Assembly (NCBI GenBank): GCA_036346405.1
Contig: CM070566.1
Span: forward strand, 46,783,452-46,847,451
From: Phyllostachys edulis
Lineage: Eukaryota > Streptophyta > Magnoliopsida > Poales > Poaceae
Length of the DNA: 64,000 nucleotides
Direction of reading: 5' to 3'
Positions 12,406 to 23,635 of the stretch are shown here, in pieces. Made by a program: the position numbers and the translations under genes. Each line of letters opens with the position of its first letter. Within the stretch, counting starts at the first letter, position 1. A model generated the notes under the pieces. That model searched no databases and was not told the DNA's origin. It saw nothing but the letters and a program-made list of their open reading frames with translations.

Positions 12406-13102
12406 CATTACTACATAAAAGACCTTCACAGACAGTTCAAAAACGCCATCACAGACGGTTTCGTGAGCCGTCTGAGTCTATAGGTCAGTAATGACATGAG
12501 GTCATCACAGACGGTTTTCGAACCGTCTGTGATGCATACTTTCACATATGGTTATTAACTCAGAACCGTCTGTGATATACGACTATCACAGATAGTTGTA
12601 TCTAGAACCATCTATGATAATTATCTATAACAGACGGTTCTAACACCGAACCATCTGTGATAACTATCTATCACAGACTGTTCTAAACACGAACCGTCTA
12701 TGATAACTAGATATCACAGACGGTTCATATTTAGAACCGTCTGTGATATATAAATAAAACCTCCAAGCAATGGCTGCTTGTGCCTTTAAAACCGGCTTCA
12801 TATATATATATATATATATTATATCGTTTGTAGTCCCCAGCCACTTTCGAGGGGTCGTGAGGGAGGATGACACAGCTGCCACGGGCAACCTTATCGAGCC
12901 CCTGCAAATTCAAGAAGTAAGGTTGCAAGAGAAAGCTCTTGGACATACAATTACCTAGATGTCGTCGATAGGTAATTGGACATGACATCAAGGAATGGTT
13001 GGTTGCTGATACATGAAGCCTGGCTATGATTGCATATAATACAGACGGTTTTGATCAACCGTCTATGATGAGGCGTCAAATATTAGCCTTTTTGTAGTAG
13101 TG
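12406..13102 (+). mobile_element. Non-autonomous CACTA-like element
   Basis: Left end CATTACTACA (12406) leads into ACAGACGGTT-type subterminal repeats; the right end is TGTAGTAGTG (13093-13102). The interior, about 12760-13040, has a (TA)n microsatellite near 12800-12822 and no recognisable transposase. Flanking trinucleotides do not match, so a 3-bp target duplication is not supported. It may instead be paired with the end at 13743. Confidence 0.6.
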
Positions 13103-13535
13103 AGGTAGACTACCGGAAGGTACGTGTACATCCCCATAACATACACAATTTGTTGGCTGTTTGTTGTAAAGAAAATTATCTTAATTTTGTGTTACCTAAG
13201 GTCGGAGCGCCGTTGGAGGTTTTCAGTCGTCCCTCCTTGCCGACGAGCTTGAGTCGAACTCGATGACATGCAAGAACATCTTTTGATATGCTGGTGAGGT
13301 ACAGAGAGGAGCTCACAAGACCAATCTAAGAAGCCGATGAGTTCTTCAGGAGCTTGGAGACATAGATAGTTTCTAGCTAGTTTAACTTTGTAACTTTATT
13401 CTTTTTTTCCCATTCGAAGGGGACGTTGTGAAACCTTTTGGTTTCCCTTTCCTATAATGTGCTTGCCATCATAATTTTAATTGATTTTAGTTGTCTTGCT
13501 AGAGGTTGCATATGGAAACTCTTGCTCAGCAATTG

Positions 13536-13743
13536 ATTGGTTTGGCTCAAATCGATTTTTTTTGTAATAGAAAAAACTATCACGCATTTGTTCTTGTTCG
13601 TAACTGCTTGTGATAGCTTTTTCACGATGGTTCAAAACCGCCTGCGGATGACCTTATGTCATCATCGACCCATAAACTCGACGGCCACGAAACCGCCTGT
13701 GATGACGCTTACGAACAAATCAAAGACCTTTTCTGTAGTAGTG
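13536..13743 (-). mobile_element. CACTA-like terminal fragment
   Basis: The right end, TGTAGTAGTG at 13734-13743, is an exact CACTACTACA terminus on the minus strand. Its subterminal text resembles the left end at 12406, including GGTTTCGTG followed by GTTTATGGGTCG. It may be the true partner of that left end, in which case 12406-13743 is one element with internal rearrangement. Several units read ATCACGCATTTG where ATCACAGACGG is expected. Confidence 0.55.
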
Positions 13744-15851
13744 AATCGAGCATGAAGATAGTGACATCCATGTTCCCACCTCTAGTGCTTATTCTGCTGC
13801 ATCTTGCGGTGTTGCTATAGTACAGATTCAAAACATGCCAGAATATTTGCTAAAGACATTGGGAGTTCAAATGAGTGTCTTTTACCTAGAGTGGTCCATG
13901 CGATACTAAACTTCACACATTCCAAGTCACATGAAATCATGAAACCCCAATTTTCGAAACTTAAAACCCTAATTTTCGAGACCTAAACCCTTAATTTTTG
14001 TGATATTTTCAGAACATTTGAAATTCTGAAAAATATTACACAATCAAATCAACTGTGTAAAGAGTCTTTAAAAAAATTCATAATGTTTTGACCTCATTTT
14101 CTATATTAAAAATTCCTACAAACAGTATACTTAAATGAATTTTTGAGAAAAACTTCGAACGGATAAAATTTTGAAAAAAAATACAAAAGCAAGTACACCA
14201 GGTCAGGAGGCTCCAAAAAAAATTCATAATTTTTAGAGCTCCTTTTCTATATTTTAAAATTCCTATAAAAACATACAAAAATTATTATTTTTTAAAAAAA
14301 GAAAAAAACTACAGTGTCACCGCATGGCCACCATGCGGCAACAGCCGCTACAGTGCCACCGCATGGCCACCGTGCGGCAACGGTCCACGTGGCGGCTCCA
14401 AAATCATTTATGTATATTTTTTCCTTTCCGGGGCATTCCGAGGCACGTGGCAAAAAAAAAAAATCGGAGATGACCACTTCTGTAAATACGAGTTCAAAAT
14501 GTGACAATACTGCCAAAAAATCTCACACGCGTATGTCAGTGTAGTTGTACGCGCCCTAATGCCATGCACAGTGTACCGGTGCTAGCCACCTTTTCCCCTC
14601 TAGTAGCACCGGTGCCAGTATATCGTAGCGAGAGTGGGTGAGCGACACCGATGCAGGTAGATGCATCAGGTGTTAACTCAAAAAAATATATTACCGATCC
14701 ACTTGTAAGTGAAATAAGAGAGAGACAGAGTGTGTGATGTGAAAAAATGATATTTATTTAGTTGTGGATCCCTTCTTAGAGAGAAAAGATGTGCTAAACA
14801 CTGTAAGAGAAATATAAATCTAACACCAGTATGATATGATAGTGAGATAATGAATCTGACACCGTCTACACTATGAATGGTCTAAAGTCTTAGGGTCTAA
14901 TTAGACACACAAATTTTACATTAACTTTGTATGATTTTCACATGAAACAATTTGATTCTCGCAGAAATTCGAGAATAATCCATGCGTTCTGTACAGCTCG
15001 TGGGCAATGTACTCTCACCCTCGCATGGCATGTTGCGTGGCTTGTTGTGTTTGGCTTTCCTCCGCTACACGGCGAAAATGGTTTCGAGGCTTGTTCCGTA
15101 CGTGCATGCGTGGGCAACTCATGATGAATCAGTGCGTACGGCGATCACGTTGGTGTTTTCAAAGTATAGTAGTGCAACCGGATGGAGTGGGTTTTTCTCC
15201 CTGGTAAACTGTTAAATTAGACAAGTAAAATAAAGTAAGCACATGCACGCGCTCGACCAACGAACCCAATTTGATTTTGCTCGAAACGGCCACCAAACTA
15301 ACGTACGATGCAATCGTCGTAGTTCACGCACCCGACCGATCGCACGGCTTCCGGCGCGCGCATGCACATCCAGGGCGCCGCCGCCGCGGCGCGTCATCGT
15401 CGACACGTACCCGGCGGCGTGCATGCGCGCATGGTGTTCGATCCCCTGGCCGGCTCGCTAACGACGCTCGGTTCGCGCGCCTCTCACCAACCACCGCGCC
15501 GTCGATCGCCGCTGTAAATGCCAGCCTCGCATCGCATGATCGCATCCACGGCGTGTTGTAGTGTGTCCATATCCATCGCGACCACACACACGTACGCACA
15601 CCGACTGGCAGCGTAGAGGGCTAGAGCCGCCGGGCGCGCGCGGATATCGATCGATCGAGATGAGGTCGTCGTCCTCCTTCGTCGCCGCCTTCGCATGGCA
15701 TATCGATCTCAATTGAGCCTGTCTAGTCTGCTCTCGAGAAAATAAGACTATGGGTCGATAATTTTTTAAGAGATTTTTATATGATTTGACATTAGGAAGA
15801 TTTTTATGTCTCAGACTATAGCTCACCTAATCTGAGGCCTGGATCCGCCCC
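13744..15851. other. Intergenic DNA, no gene recognised
   Basis: AT-rich to about 14290. At about 14312-14385 two copies of a unit of about 39 bp carry ACCGCATGGCCACC and a GCGGCAAC core, giving a short inverted/tandem repeat. From about 15000 to 15710 the DNA is GC-rich with many CG-containing hexamers but shows no protein domain on either strand. The end (15825-15850) has GGCCTGGATCCGCCCCTG, a common plant repeat string. Confidence 0.4.
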
Positions 15852-16126
15852 TGACAATGACTATCACGGCATCTGCGTTATTTTTGTCCCATGCTGATCT
15901 CTGCTTCACAATGATTAGAAATGATTGATTACAACAGTATTGTTTGTTCTGATGTGTGCTGCAGATGATGCCTATCGACAGGTGCATATATTTCAAAGTG
16001 ATTGCCTATAATCAGTTGTCTCCCAGGAAAAAGAATCAACACTATTCCCATGCGCGGGCATCCATAGGGATTATGATACGATGATGTGATCCTCTGAAGT
16101 AGAACTGAGCTTGATCTCTGAAGTAG

Positions 16127-16245
16127 AGCTGAGTCTAGCTCAGTTGGTGGGAAGGTGTGGATGTACACCTCTACTACCTAGATTCTAGTCCTCTTCTAGA
16201 CGAATTTGGATGCTTATTTGGTTGTGTGCATCCTTAGCTGGTGTA
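16127..16245 (+). mobile_element. tRNA-derived SINE-like element (copy 1)
   Basis: A TAGCTCAGTTGGTGGG box A (16136-16151) and an AGATTCTAGTCC box B-like sequence (16180-16191) lie about 30 bp apart, the spacing of an internal RNA polymerase III promoter. The surrounding sequence does not fold as a full tRNA cloverleaf. Grass SINEs have this head. The 3' boundary is uncertain. It is duplicated at about 18721-18839. Confidence 0.6.
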
Positions 16246-16577
16246 TAATTAACACTTATCAGCTTAGGTAATAGGTATACTTCTAGATGCCTAGAGAATT
16301 TGTCACACAAGTGTTAACATAAGCACATAGAGCACTACAGTGATTTCGCAAAAAGAAAGAGCACTACAGTGATCACTAACTCCCCATGACCATCAATATA
16401 AGTCGTTGATTCACCAACGGACAACCCACGTGCAGTTTAACAGATCTTACTGAGCCGTGTGATTTCGCCTTGCTAAAACCTCACTTTCTCGTCTATAGTC
16501 ATCGTCAGTTTTATCTCCTGCCGTCGCCTCGTCTCGTCTCCACAAAAAAAAACCGAGAACACCTCAGAATTCCCCTT

Positions 16578-18150
16578 TGTGAAACAATGATACAGAGATG
16601 AAAGATGAATTAGCTCGCATAGCAATCTGTGTGCCGGGGGCTTTGCTTATATTGTCGGACAGCAAACAGTCTGTAAGGAACACGATTACAAGCTGATCGA
16701 ATTAGACATGGATACATCAACATATCGTACAAGGAAAGGTATCCTCTATACATGGTATATACGGCATATCTCTTAACACTCCCCCGCAATCAAAACCGTC
16801 TTCAAGGTTGAGATTGTACTTCAGATTTTCCAAGTTGCTAACGCCTTGGTAAAGATATCTGCTATCTGATCTTGTGATGGTATAAACCGAATGTCAAGAG
16901 CCTTGCGTGCAACTCTCTCTCTCTCTCTCTCTCTTACGAAGTGAAAATCAACCTCTTTGTGTTTTGTTCTTGCATTGAATACTGTATTTGCTGACAAATA
17001 TGTGGCTCCTAGATTGTTACACCATAAACATGTCGTCTGTGTTTGGAAAATACCAAGTTCTCTAAGCACAGGCTGAACCTAAACAATTTCAGCTGTAGCA
17101 TTCGCAAGAGCTTTGTATTCAGCTTCTATACTTAACCTAGAAACTGTTGGTTGTTTTCGTGCACTCCACGATATAAGGTTTGAGCCAAAGAAGACAACAA
17201 ATCCTCTGTAGATCTCCGATCATCAGGACATGCTGTCCTATCTGCATCCGAAAAGGCACTCACTAGAGTTGAACTAGATTTGCGTATTCGAAGACATGCT
17301 GAGGAAGAGAATTTCAAGTATCTCAAAATTCTTTTTACTGCAGTCCAATGCACCGTTGTTGGAGAATGTAAAAACTGACACACCATGTTGACTGAGAAAG
17401 CAATATCTGGGCCTATCAATGTTAGATATTGAAGCGCACTAACAATGCTTCGGTATCTAGAAGCATCCGAAGTGTCCAGCACCTCACCATCTAACATTGA
17501 AAGCTTCTCAGTTGTAGCCATGGGCGCTGAGACTGGTTTGCACTTTGTCATACATGCTCGACTAAGGAGATCCGCAATGTATTTAGACTGTGACAATGTA
17601 AAACCATCATCCACCTTTCTTACTTCAATTTCCAGGAAGAAGTGTAAATCTCCAAGATCTTTTAGTGCAAATTCTGACTGTAAATCTTGAAACAGCTTGG
17701 CAATAACTTCACTAGACGAACATGTCACTATGATATCATCAACATATAAATCACTGTGCCTACATTATTATATATGAATAATGGTGTGTCTGCTCGTGAA
17801 GGTATAAATCCTAGCTCTTGTAACTTAGAGCTCAACCTGGAGTACCAAGCTCTCGGCGCCTGTTTCAAGCCATATAAAGCCTTATCCACTTTACAGATGT
17901 ATCTTGGATATTCTTTATTTTCATACCCTAGTGGCTATTTCATAAACACCTCCTATTCTAGAATGCCATGTAAGAACGCATTCTGAATATCAAGTTATCA
18001 CAATCTCTCTCCAGCCTCATGATATTGCTATTGACAAAATAAGACGAATAGTAGCAGCTTTCCCATATCCTTTGCTTAAAGCCCTTTGCCACTAATCTTG
18101 CTTTATATTTGTCAACACTTCCATCCACTTTGTGCTTAACCTTGTATACC
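16578..18150 (-). mobile_element. Second copia element, 3' fragment (copy 1)
   Basis: Minus strand. The start of RT (VYKVKHKVDGSVDKYKARLV, 18130-17958) is followed by 198 open codons (17728-17132) with LKDLGDLHFFLEIEV, SQSKYIADLL and the RNase H entry. A final piece (17069-16821) has LWCNNLGATYLSAN, KHKEVDFHFVRE and IADIFTKAL. A short LTR of about 201 bp, TGTTAAGAGATATGCC to TTTCACA, follows a CGGGGGAG polypurine tract. Gag and integrase are missing. A (CT)n run at 16913-16934 encodes an RE dipeptide stretch inside RNase H, clearly a microsatellite expansion. Confidence 0.8.
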
Positions 18151-18151
18151 C

Positions 18152-18425
18152 ACACTACTACACCGAAGATCTTCACAGATGGTTCAAAAACATCATCACA
18201 GACGATTTCGTGAACCGTCTAAGTTTATGGGCCAGTAATGACATGAGGTCATCACAGACGGTTTTCGAACCGTCTGTGATGTATACTATCACAGACGGTT
18301 TGTGGATAAAACCGCTTGTGATAGCTTATATATCACAGACGGTTTGTGGATAAAACCATCTGTGATAGTATGCTCTATAAAGTCACCAAGCAGTGGCTGC
18401 TTGTGCCTTTAAAACCGACTTCACA
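18152..18425 (+). mobile_element. CACTA-like left end and subterminal repeats (copy 1)
   Basis: Starts CACTACTACACCGAAGATC at 18152, then regular palindromic units: CATCACAGACG, GTCATCACAGACGGTT with AACCGTCTGTGATG, and CACAGACGGTTTGTGG. The copia fragment abuts it directly. No matching right terminus is seen before the next duplicate begins. Confidence 0.6.
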
Positions 18426-18720
18426 TGCTAATTATGCACCATCTGTGACAATGACTATCACGGCATCTGCGTTATTTTTGTCCCATGCTGATCTCTGCTT
18501 CACAATGATTAGAAATGATTGATTACAACAGTATTGTTTGTTCTGATGTGTGCTGCAGATGATGCCTATCGACAGGTGCATATATTTCAAAGTGATTGCC
18601 TATAATCAGTTGTCTCCCAGGAAAAAGAATCAACACTATTCCCATGCGCGGGCATCCATAGGGATTATGATACGATGATGTGATCCTCTGAAGTAGAACT
18701 GAGCTTGATCTCTGAAGTAG

Positions 18721-18839
18721 AGCTGAGTCTAGCTCAGTTGGTGGGAAGGTGTGGATGTACACCTCTACTACCTAGATTCTAGTCCTCTTCTAGACGAATT
18801 TGGATGCTTATTTGGTTGTGTGCATCCTTAGCTGGTGTA
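18721..18839 (+). mobile_element. tRNA-derived SINE-like element (copy 2)
   Basis: Identical counterpart of the element at 16127-16245, displaced by 2594 bp, with the same box A and box B-like sequences. It was duplicated as part of the larger segment rather than by independent insertion, since the flanks are also duplicated. Confidence 0.6.
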
Positions 18840-19173
18840 TAATTAACACTTATCAGCTTAGGTAATAGGTATACTTCTAGATGCCTAGAGAATTTGTCAC
18901 ACAAGTGTTAACATAAGCACATAGAGCACTACAGTGATTTCGCAAAAAAGAAAGAGCACTACAGTGATCACTAACTCCCCATGACCATCAATATAAGTCG
19001 TTGATTCACCAACGGACAACCCACGTGCAGTTTAACAGATCTTACTGAGCCGTGTGATTTCGCCTTGCTAAAACCTCACTTTCTCGTCTATAGTCATCGT
19101 CAGTTTTATCTCCCTGCCGTCGCCTCGTCTCGTCTCCACAAAAAAAAACCGAGAACACCTCAGAATTCCCCTT

Positions 19174-20755
19174 TGTGAAACAATGATACAGAGATGAAAG
19201 ATGAATTAGCTCGCATAGCAATCTGTGTGCCGGGGGCTTTGCTTATATTGTCGGACAGCAAACAGTCTGTAAGGAACACGATTACAAGCTGATCGAATTA
19301 GACATGGATACATCAACATATCGTACAAGGAAAGGTATCCTCTATACATGGTATATACGGCATATCTCTTAACACTCCCCCGCAATCAAAACCGTCTTCA
19401 AGGTTGAGATTGTACTTCAGATTTTCAAGTTGCTAACGCCTTGGTAAAGATATCTGCTATCGATCTTGTGATGGTATAAACCGAATGTCAAGAGCCTTGC
19501 GTGCAACTCTCTCTCTCTCTCTCTCTCTCTCTGAAGTGAAAATCAACCTCTTTGTGTTTTGTTCTTGCATTGAATACTGTATTTCTTTGACAAATATGTG
19601 GCTCCTAGATTGTTACACCATAAACATGTAAATGCGTGTTTGGAAAATACCAAGTTCTCTAAGCACAGGCTGAACCTAAACAATTTCAGCTGTAGCATTC
19701 GCAAGAGCTTTGTATTCAGCTTCTATACTTAACCTAGAAACTGTTGGTTGTTTTCGTGCACTCCACGATATAAGGTTTGAGCCAAAGAAGACAACAAATC
19801 CTCTGTAGATCTCCGATCATCGGGACATCTTGTCCTATCTCAGATCCGAAAAGGCACTCACTAGAGTTGAACTAGATTTATGATTCGAAGACATCTTTGA
19901 GGAAGAAGAATTTCAAGTATCTCAAAATTCTTTTCTTTGCAAATCAATGCACCGTTGTTGGAGAATGTAAAACCGACACACCATGTTGACTGAGAAAGCA
20001 ATATCTGGGCCTATCAATGTTAGATATTGAAGCGCACTAACAATGCTTCGGTATCTAGAAGCATCCGAAGTGTCCAGCACCTCACCATCTAACATTGAAA
20101 GCTTCTCAGTTGTAGCCATGGGCGCTGAGACTGGTTTGCACTTTGTCATACATGCTCGACTAAGGAGATCCGCAATGTATTTAGACTGTGACAATGTAAA
20201 ACCATCATCCACCTTTCTTACTTCAATTTCCAGGAAGAAGTGTAAATCTCCAAGATCTTTTAGTGCAAATTCTGACTGTAAATCTTGAAACAGCTTGGCA
20301 ATAACTTCACTAGACGAACATGTCACTATGATATCATCAACATATAAATCACTGTGCCTACATTATTATATATGAATAATGGTGTGTCTGCTCGTGAAGG
20401 TATAAATCCTAGCTCTTGTAACTTAGAGCTCAACCTGGAGTACCAAGCTCTCGGCGCCTGTTTCAAGCCATATAAAGCCTTATCCACTTTACAGATGTAT
20501 CTTGGATATTCTTTATTTTCATACCCTAGTGGCTATTTCATAAACACCTCCTATTCTAGAATGCCATGTAAAACGCATTCTCGAATATCAAGTTATCACA
20601 ATCTCTCTCGAATTCATGATATTGCTATTGACAAAATAAGGCGAATAGTAGCAGACTTTCCCATATCCTTTGCTTAAAGCCCTTTGCCACTAATCTTGCT
20701 TTATATTTGTCAACACTTCCATCCACTTTGTGCTTAACCTTGTATACCCACACTA
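19174..20755 (-). mobile_element. Second copia element, 3' fragment (copy 2)
   Basis: Same content as 16578-18150. RT/RNase H coding is open at 20326-19922 (LKDLGDLHFFLEIEV, IADLLSRACMTKCKPVSAPM). It then diverges at NMVCRFYILQQRC because of local changes, where copy 1 continues NMVCQFLHSPTTVHW. The 201-bp LTR at 19174-19374 matches copy 1. Confidence 0.8.
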
Positions 20756-20756
20756 C

Positions 20757-21021
20757 TACACGAAGATCTTCACAGATGGTTCAAAAACATCATCACGCAT
20801 TTATTTCGTGAACCGCCTAAGTTTATGGGCGATAATGACATGAGGTCATCACAGACGGTTTTGACCGAAATGCGTGATGTATACTATCACGAGCAGTTTG
20901 TGGATAAAACCGCCAGATAGCTTATATATCATGAGCGGTTTGTGGATAAAACCATCTGTGATAGTATGCTCTATAAAGTCACCAAGCAGTGGCTGCTTGT
21001 GCCTTTAAAACCGACTTCACA
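20757..21021 (+). mobile_element. CACTA-like left end and subterminal repeats (copy 2)
   Basis: Counterpart of 18152-18425. The palindromic units are visibly damaged here: ATCACAGACG reads ATCACGCATTT and CCGTCTGTG reads CGAAATGCGTG, so the hairpin symmetry of copy 1 is lost in places yet partly preserved, because the two arms changed in complementary ways. Confidence 0.55.
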
Positions 21022-21112
21022 CACACACACACACACATTGTTCTAGTCTTACTAGAACCACCCCCACTTTTCTAATCCAAAGTCTGGAGAGAATCCCTTT
21101 CAAATTTCTCAG

Positions 21113-22225
21113 CTAGTTTTTCCCGCTCAATCTTATGATTACTATCATTAGAATCCTCCTCCTCATCGTCCTCTTCATCTTTCTTCCTATCTTGGTGTTT
21201 ATGCTCTGGTTCATTATAAGCCCCCCCCCCCACTTCTTAACAAAATCCACCCCTTCAGCTTCGAACTTCATTTCATATCCCACAGAGTTAATAAAAATTT
21301 CAATAAAGCAATTGACATTATGAGGGTTCCTACAAAAAACCTTTACCCTAACTGGATCCACCCTCAACAGGCTGATTTCATCAACTTCTATGGGTTCACC
21401 TACAGTGCTTGCAATTTTTCTGACAATCTCTGCAGTCTTAGCATGAATTGGGATCCCTAGGATCCTAATCCAAACAGGAATCAGAACTGAAGAAGCTTCA
21501 GGATCAATAGTTGATTTATCAATTTTAGCCTTAATGGAATGAAGAACCATCTCAACCCCTCTAGTCTTAGACTAAGTATCCAGAGTCTCCTTTGAGGGAA
21601 AAACTACTACATACTCGTTAGCAGAAACCTTACGGACTTTCCAATCCCAATTATCTTGAATAAGATGTTTCAATTCTGCTTCTATTCTCTGAACGGTAGT
21701 TGCCCCCTCTTTAATCTCAATCACCCCTGAAGCACTTTGATGATCAGAAATCTTCAAGCCAAGTATCTGCAAGCTATAAAAACCCTGGTCTGGAATACCA
21801 AACCCAAATAACTTCATACCCCGATTCCTCTTCTCCTCCGGACAACCAGAGGTCAAATGTCCTGTTTTCTTACACTTGTAGCAAACTGGAGGATTATTAC
21901 ACCTGACTTGATGGCGACCAGACTGTAAACATCTAAAACAGGTGTCTCTATCTTCAGTTCTAAGAACCCCAGTGTTCGGTCCAATGGCCCCCCAGGATTT
22001 TTTCTGATCTTCCTCTTTATCAGCATTCCCCTTTTCTTCCCATGAAGAACCTAGCCTGTTTTGTTCAGATCTAAAATGTCCCCCTCTTCCGCTGGAACCA
22101 CCCCTAAAAACATCTCTAGGAAAATCGTCCCTGCGAATCCCCCCTTCCCTGCTTAAATTCTCCTTACGAGATTCCCCTACCAAACCTTTGGAATGAGATT
22201 GAAAAGTAGTATCATGCCCCCCCAG
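21113..22225 (-). pseudogene. Zinc-knuckle / DUF4283-like retroelement ORF1 fragment
   Basis: Two open stretches, 22183-21572 and 21550-21113, with one stop between them. The first is Arg/Gly-rich and then has two CCHC-type knuckles, CFRCLQSGRHQVRC and CYKCKKTGHLTSGC, as in nucleic-acid-binding ORF1 proteins of plant L1 LINEs. The second (VPVWIRILGIPIHAKTAE and VDPVRVKVFCRNP) resembles the DUF4283-associated region of such proteins. The probable start, MSGG at about 22225, is one G out of frame in a 7-G run. The domain order (knuckles N-terminal) is unusual. No endonuclease or RT follows. Confidence 0.6.
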
Positions 22226-22735
22226 ACATGCGCAAATCCGAACGAAATCGATCTGAAACGTGATGGGCTGAATGCATACCTGCCTTTGGAAATCCCCCCT
22301 ACGGATGCTCCTGGAACCTTCTCTTTTGCTCTTTCTCTCTTCTCAAACGCTCCCGGAGCTCATCCTCCGCCAGCAGATCGTCGTCCTCATCCATTCCTCA
22401 GGAGCATTGCGTTTACCCCCGATCCATTGATGGGCTCCACCACCCAACCGACGAGGAAATCGTCCTCATCCACGATTCATCACCCCTTCTCGAACCACAG
22501 TTGCAAAGGAGCGGAGTAGAGGCTCTAGTTCACTGACCCACCGCACTACTCTAGCTCCCAACCCTAATTGACGAATTTCACCCCTCCTGGCAAGGAAACC
22601 TAGCTCTCCCACTATGGAATGGCGAGGAATCCAACGCCAAGACGATGTCGGAGCCCTGCGCCAGGAATGAGAAAATAGGTCAGCCAAATTCGTCCCAAAG
22701 TTATGGGCTGGCCCATTACTGTTATAGACATGGCG

Positions 22736-23635
22736 ATGCAGCCCGTCTCGATCCATCAACCCCTGTTTCACCCCGCCGACATCTCCATCCGACCGACCCT
22801 CGGGCGAACGAACACGGGTCTCGCCCTGCCCTTGGCGAGGTCACGAGAATGGTGTCGCGAGCAATCTCCAGTGAGCGCATCCGCCATGGCACTCTCCTCT
22901 ACCTCGCTGCCTCCAGAGGATGATGTATGTTGAGCTGATGGAAGCAGGAGAAACATACATCCATGGTGTTGACAGTAGATACGACGAGCAAGTAAATTTT
23001 TAAAGGTGCAAAATTCTTTCCTTTAACATCTACCAGCGATCTTCTTTTGATGAATCTAACCAATAACTATTTGTCTATTTATATTCTTTTCACCGTTTGA
23101 AGAAGCATAAATGCGTCATGACATCACATAGACCTGCAGCAGAAGTAGCTCTTATTGCGGATGGTATGAACATTATACCGGACACGGCCATTGGAGGATA
23201 TGCCGTTGCCGTTGCTCGAGGTCAAAGTTTTCTAGGAACTAGAGCCAGCCAGATTTCGCGCCCTAGGACTACGTTCTATTGGCACCTTTCTGACCCACTA
23301 GATTGATCTTCTTGGAAGCATCCATGAGAAGATGTCAGAAACAGGAATTGTGGAAACAGTTTCTTCCCAGCCTTCAGCAGTTTTACTTTTGTAGAACATG
23401 AACAGATGAATGAGCACAGGGGGGATGACGACAGTGTTCAACAGACTAGGAAGGCTTATTCAGAATAAGTTATTCTGCTGAAGAAGGCAATAACGGAGAT
23501 GGTCTGCAGGCTTCTCTGCCTTTTCATGCAGCAAATGCGGAAGTAAATGATATAAATACACCCTTTACCTCTGAAGGGAGCTCTTCGTATTTAAGCATGG
23601 TACATCAGGACTTGCGCTAGACTATAGCTTCTTGA
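22736..23635 (+). pseudogene. Remnant of an unrecognised host gene, 5' part
   Basis: Coding-like text in several plus-strand pieces. An ATG at 22733/22739 opens MAMQPVSIHQPLFHP and ends EDDVC-stop at 22933. A frame-shifted piece MYVELMEAGETYIHG ends at a good donor, CAA|GTAAAT (22991/22992). Later pieces include AEVALIADGMNIIPDTAI (about 23140-23220) and AEEGNNGDGLQASLPF (about 23480-23530). I do not recognise the family. The piece ends exactly at a solo-LTR target site, and more coding-like text resumes on the other side. It could be an intact spliced gene misread here, but the frames do not join cleanly. Confidence 0.4.

Larger units (their letters stand above)
15852..18425. repeat. 2.6-kb direct tandem duplication, copy 1
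   Basis: Begins TGACAATGACTATCACGG and runs to the TTCACA at about 18425. The same sequence restarts at 18446, a period of 2594 bp. The unit contains a SINE-like body, a copia LTR with RNase H/RT coding, and CACTA-like repeats. A junction of about 20 bp (18426-18445) separates the copies. Copy 1 has the more regular sequence of the two. Confidence 0.9.
18446..21021. repeat. 2.6-kb direct tandem duplication, copy 2
   Basis: Repeats 15852-18425 head to tail and is nearly identical over long stretches, including the SINE-like body (about 18721-18839) and the copia LTR (19174-19374). Its differences from copy 1 are short patches that almost all overlap CAG or CTG in copy 1. One run of such patches breaks the RNase H reading frame near 19860-19960. 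It ends in a (CA)n microsatellite at about 21018-21037. Confidence 0.88.

Noticed and set aside
12060..12760. Regularly repeated short palindromic units resembling a CRISPR array
   Set aside because: Units are degenerate, alternate in orientation, lack unique spacers of constant length, and are bounded by CACTA-type ends in a plant genome.
15212..15830. GC-rich open frames on both strands that could be a first exon
   Set aside because: No domain, no consistent splice signals and Arg/Ala-rich text in all frames; composition explains them.
16127..16245. Possible tRNA gene
   Set aside because: Box A and a weak box B are present, but there is no acceptor stem pairing or intact anticodon arm; it fits a tRNA-derived SINE better.
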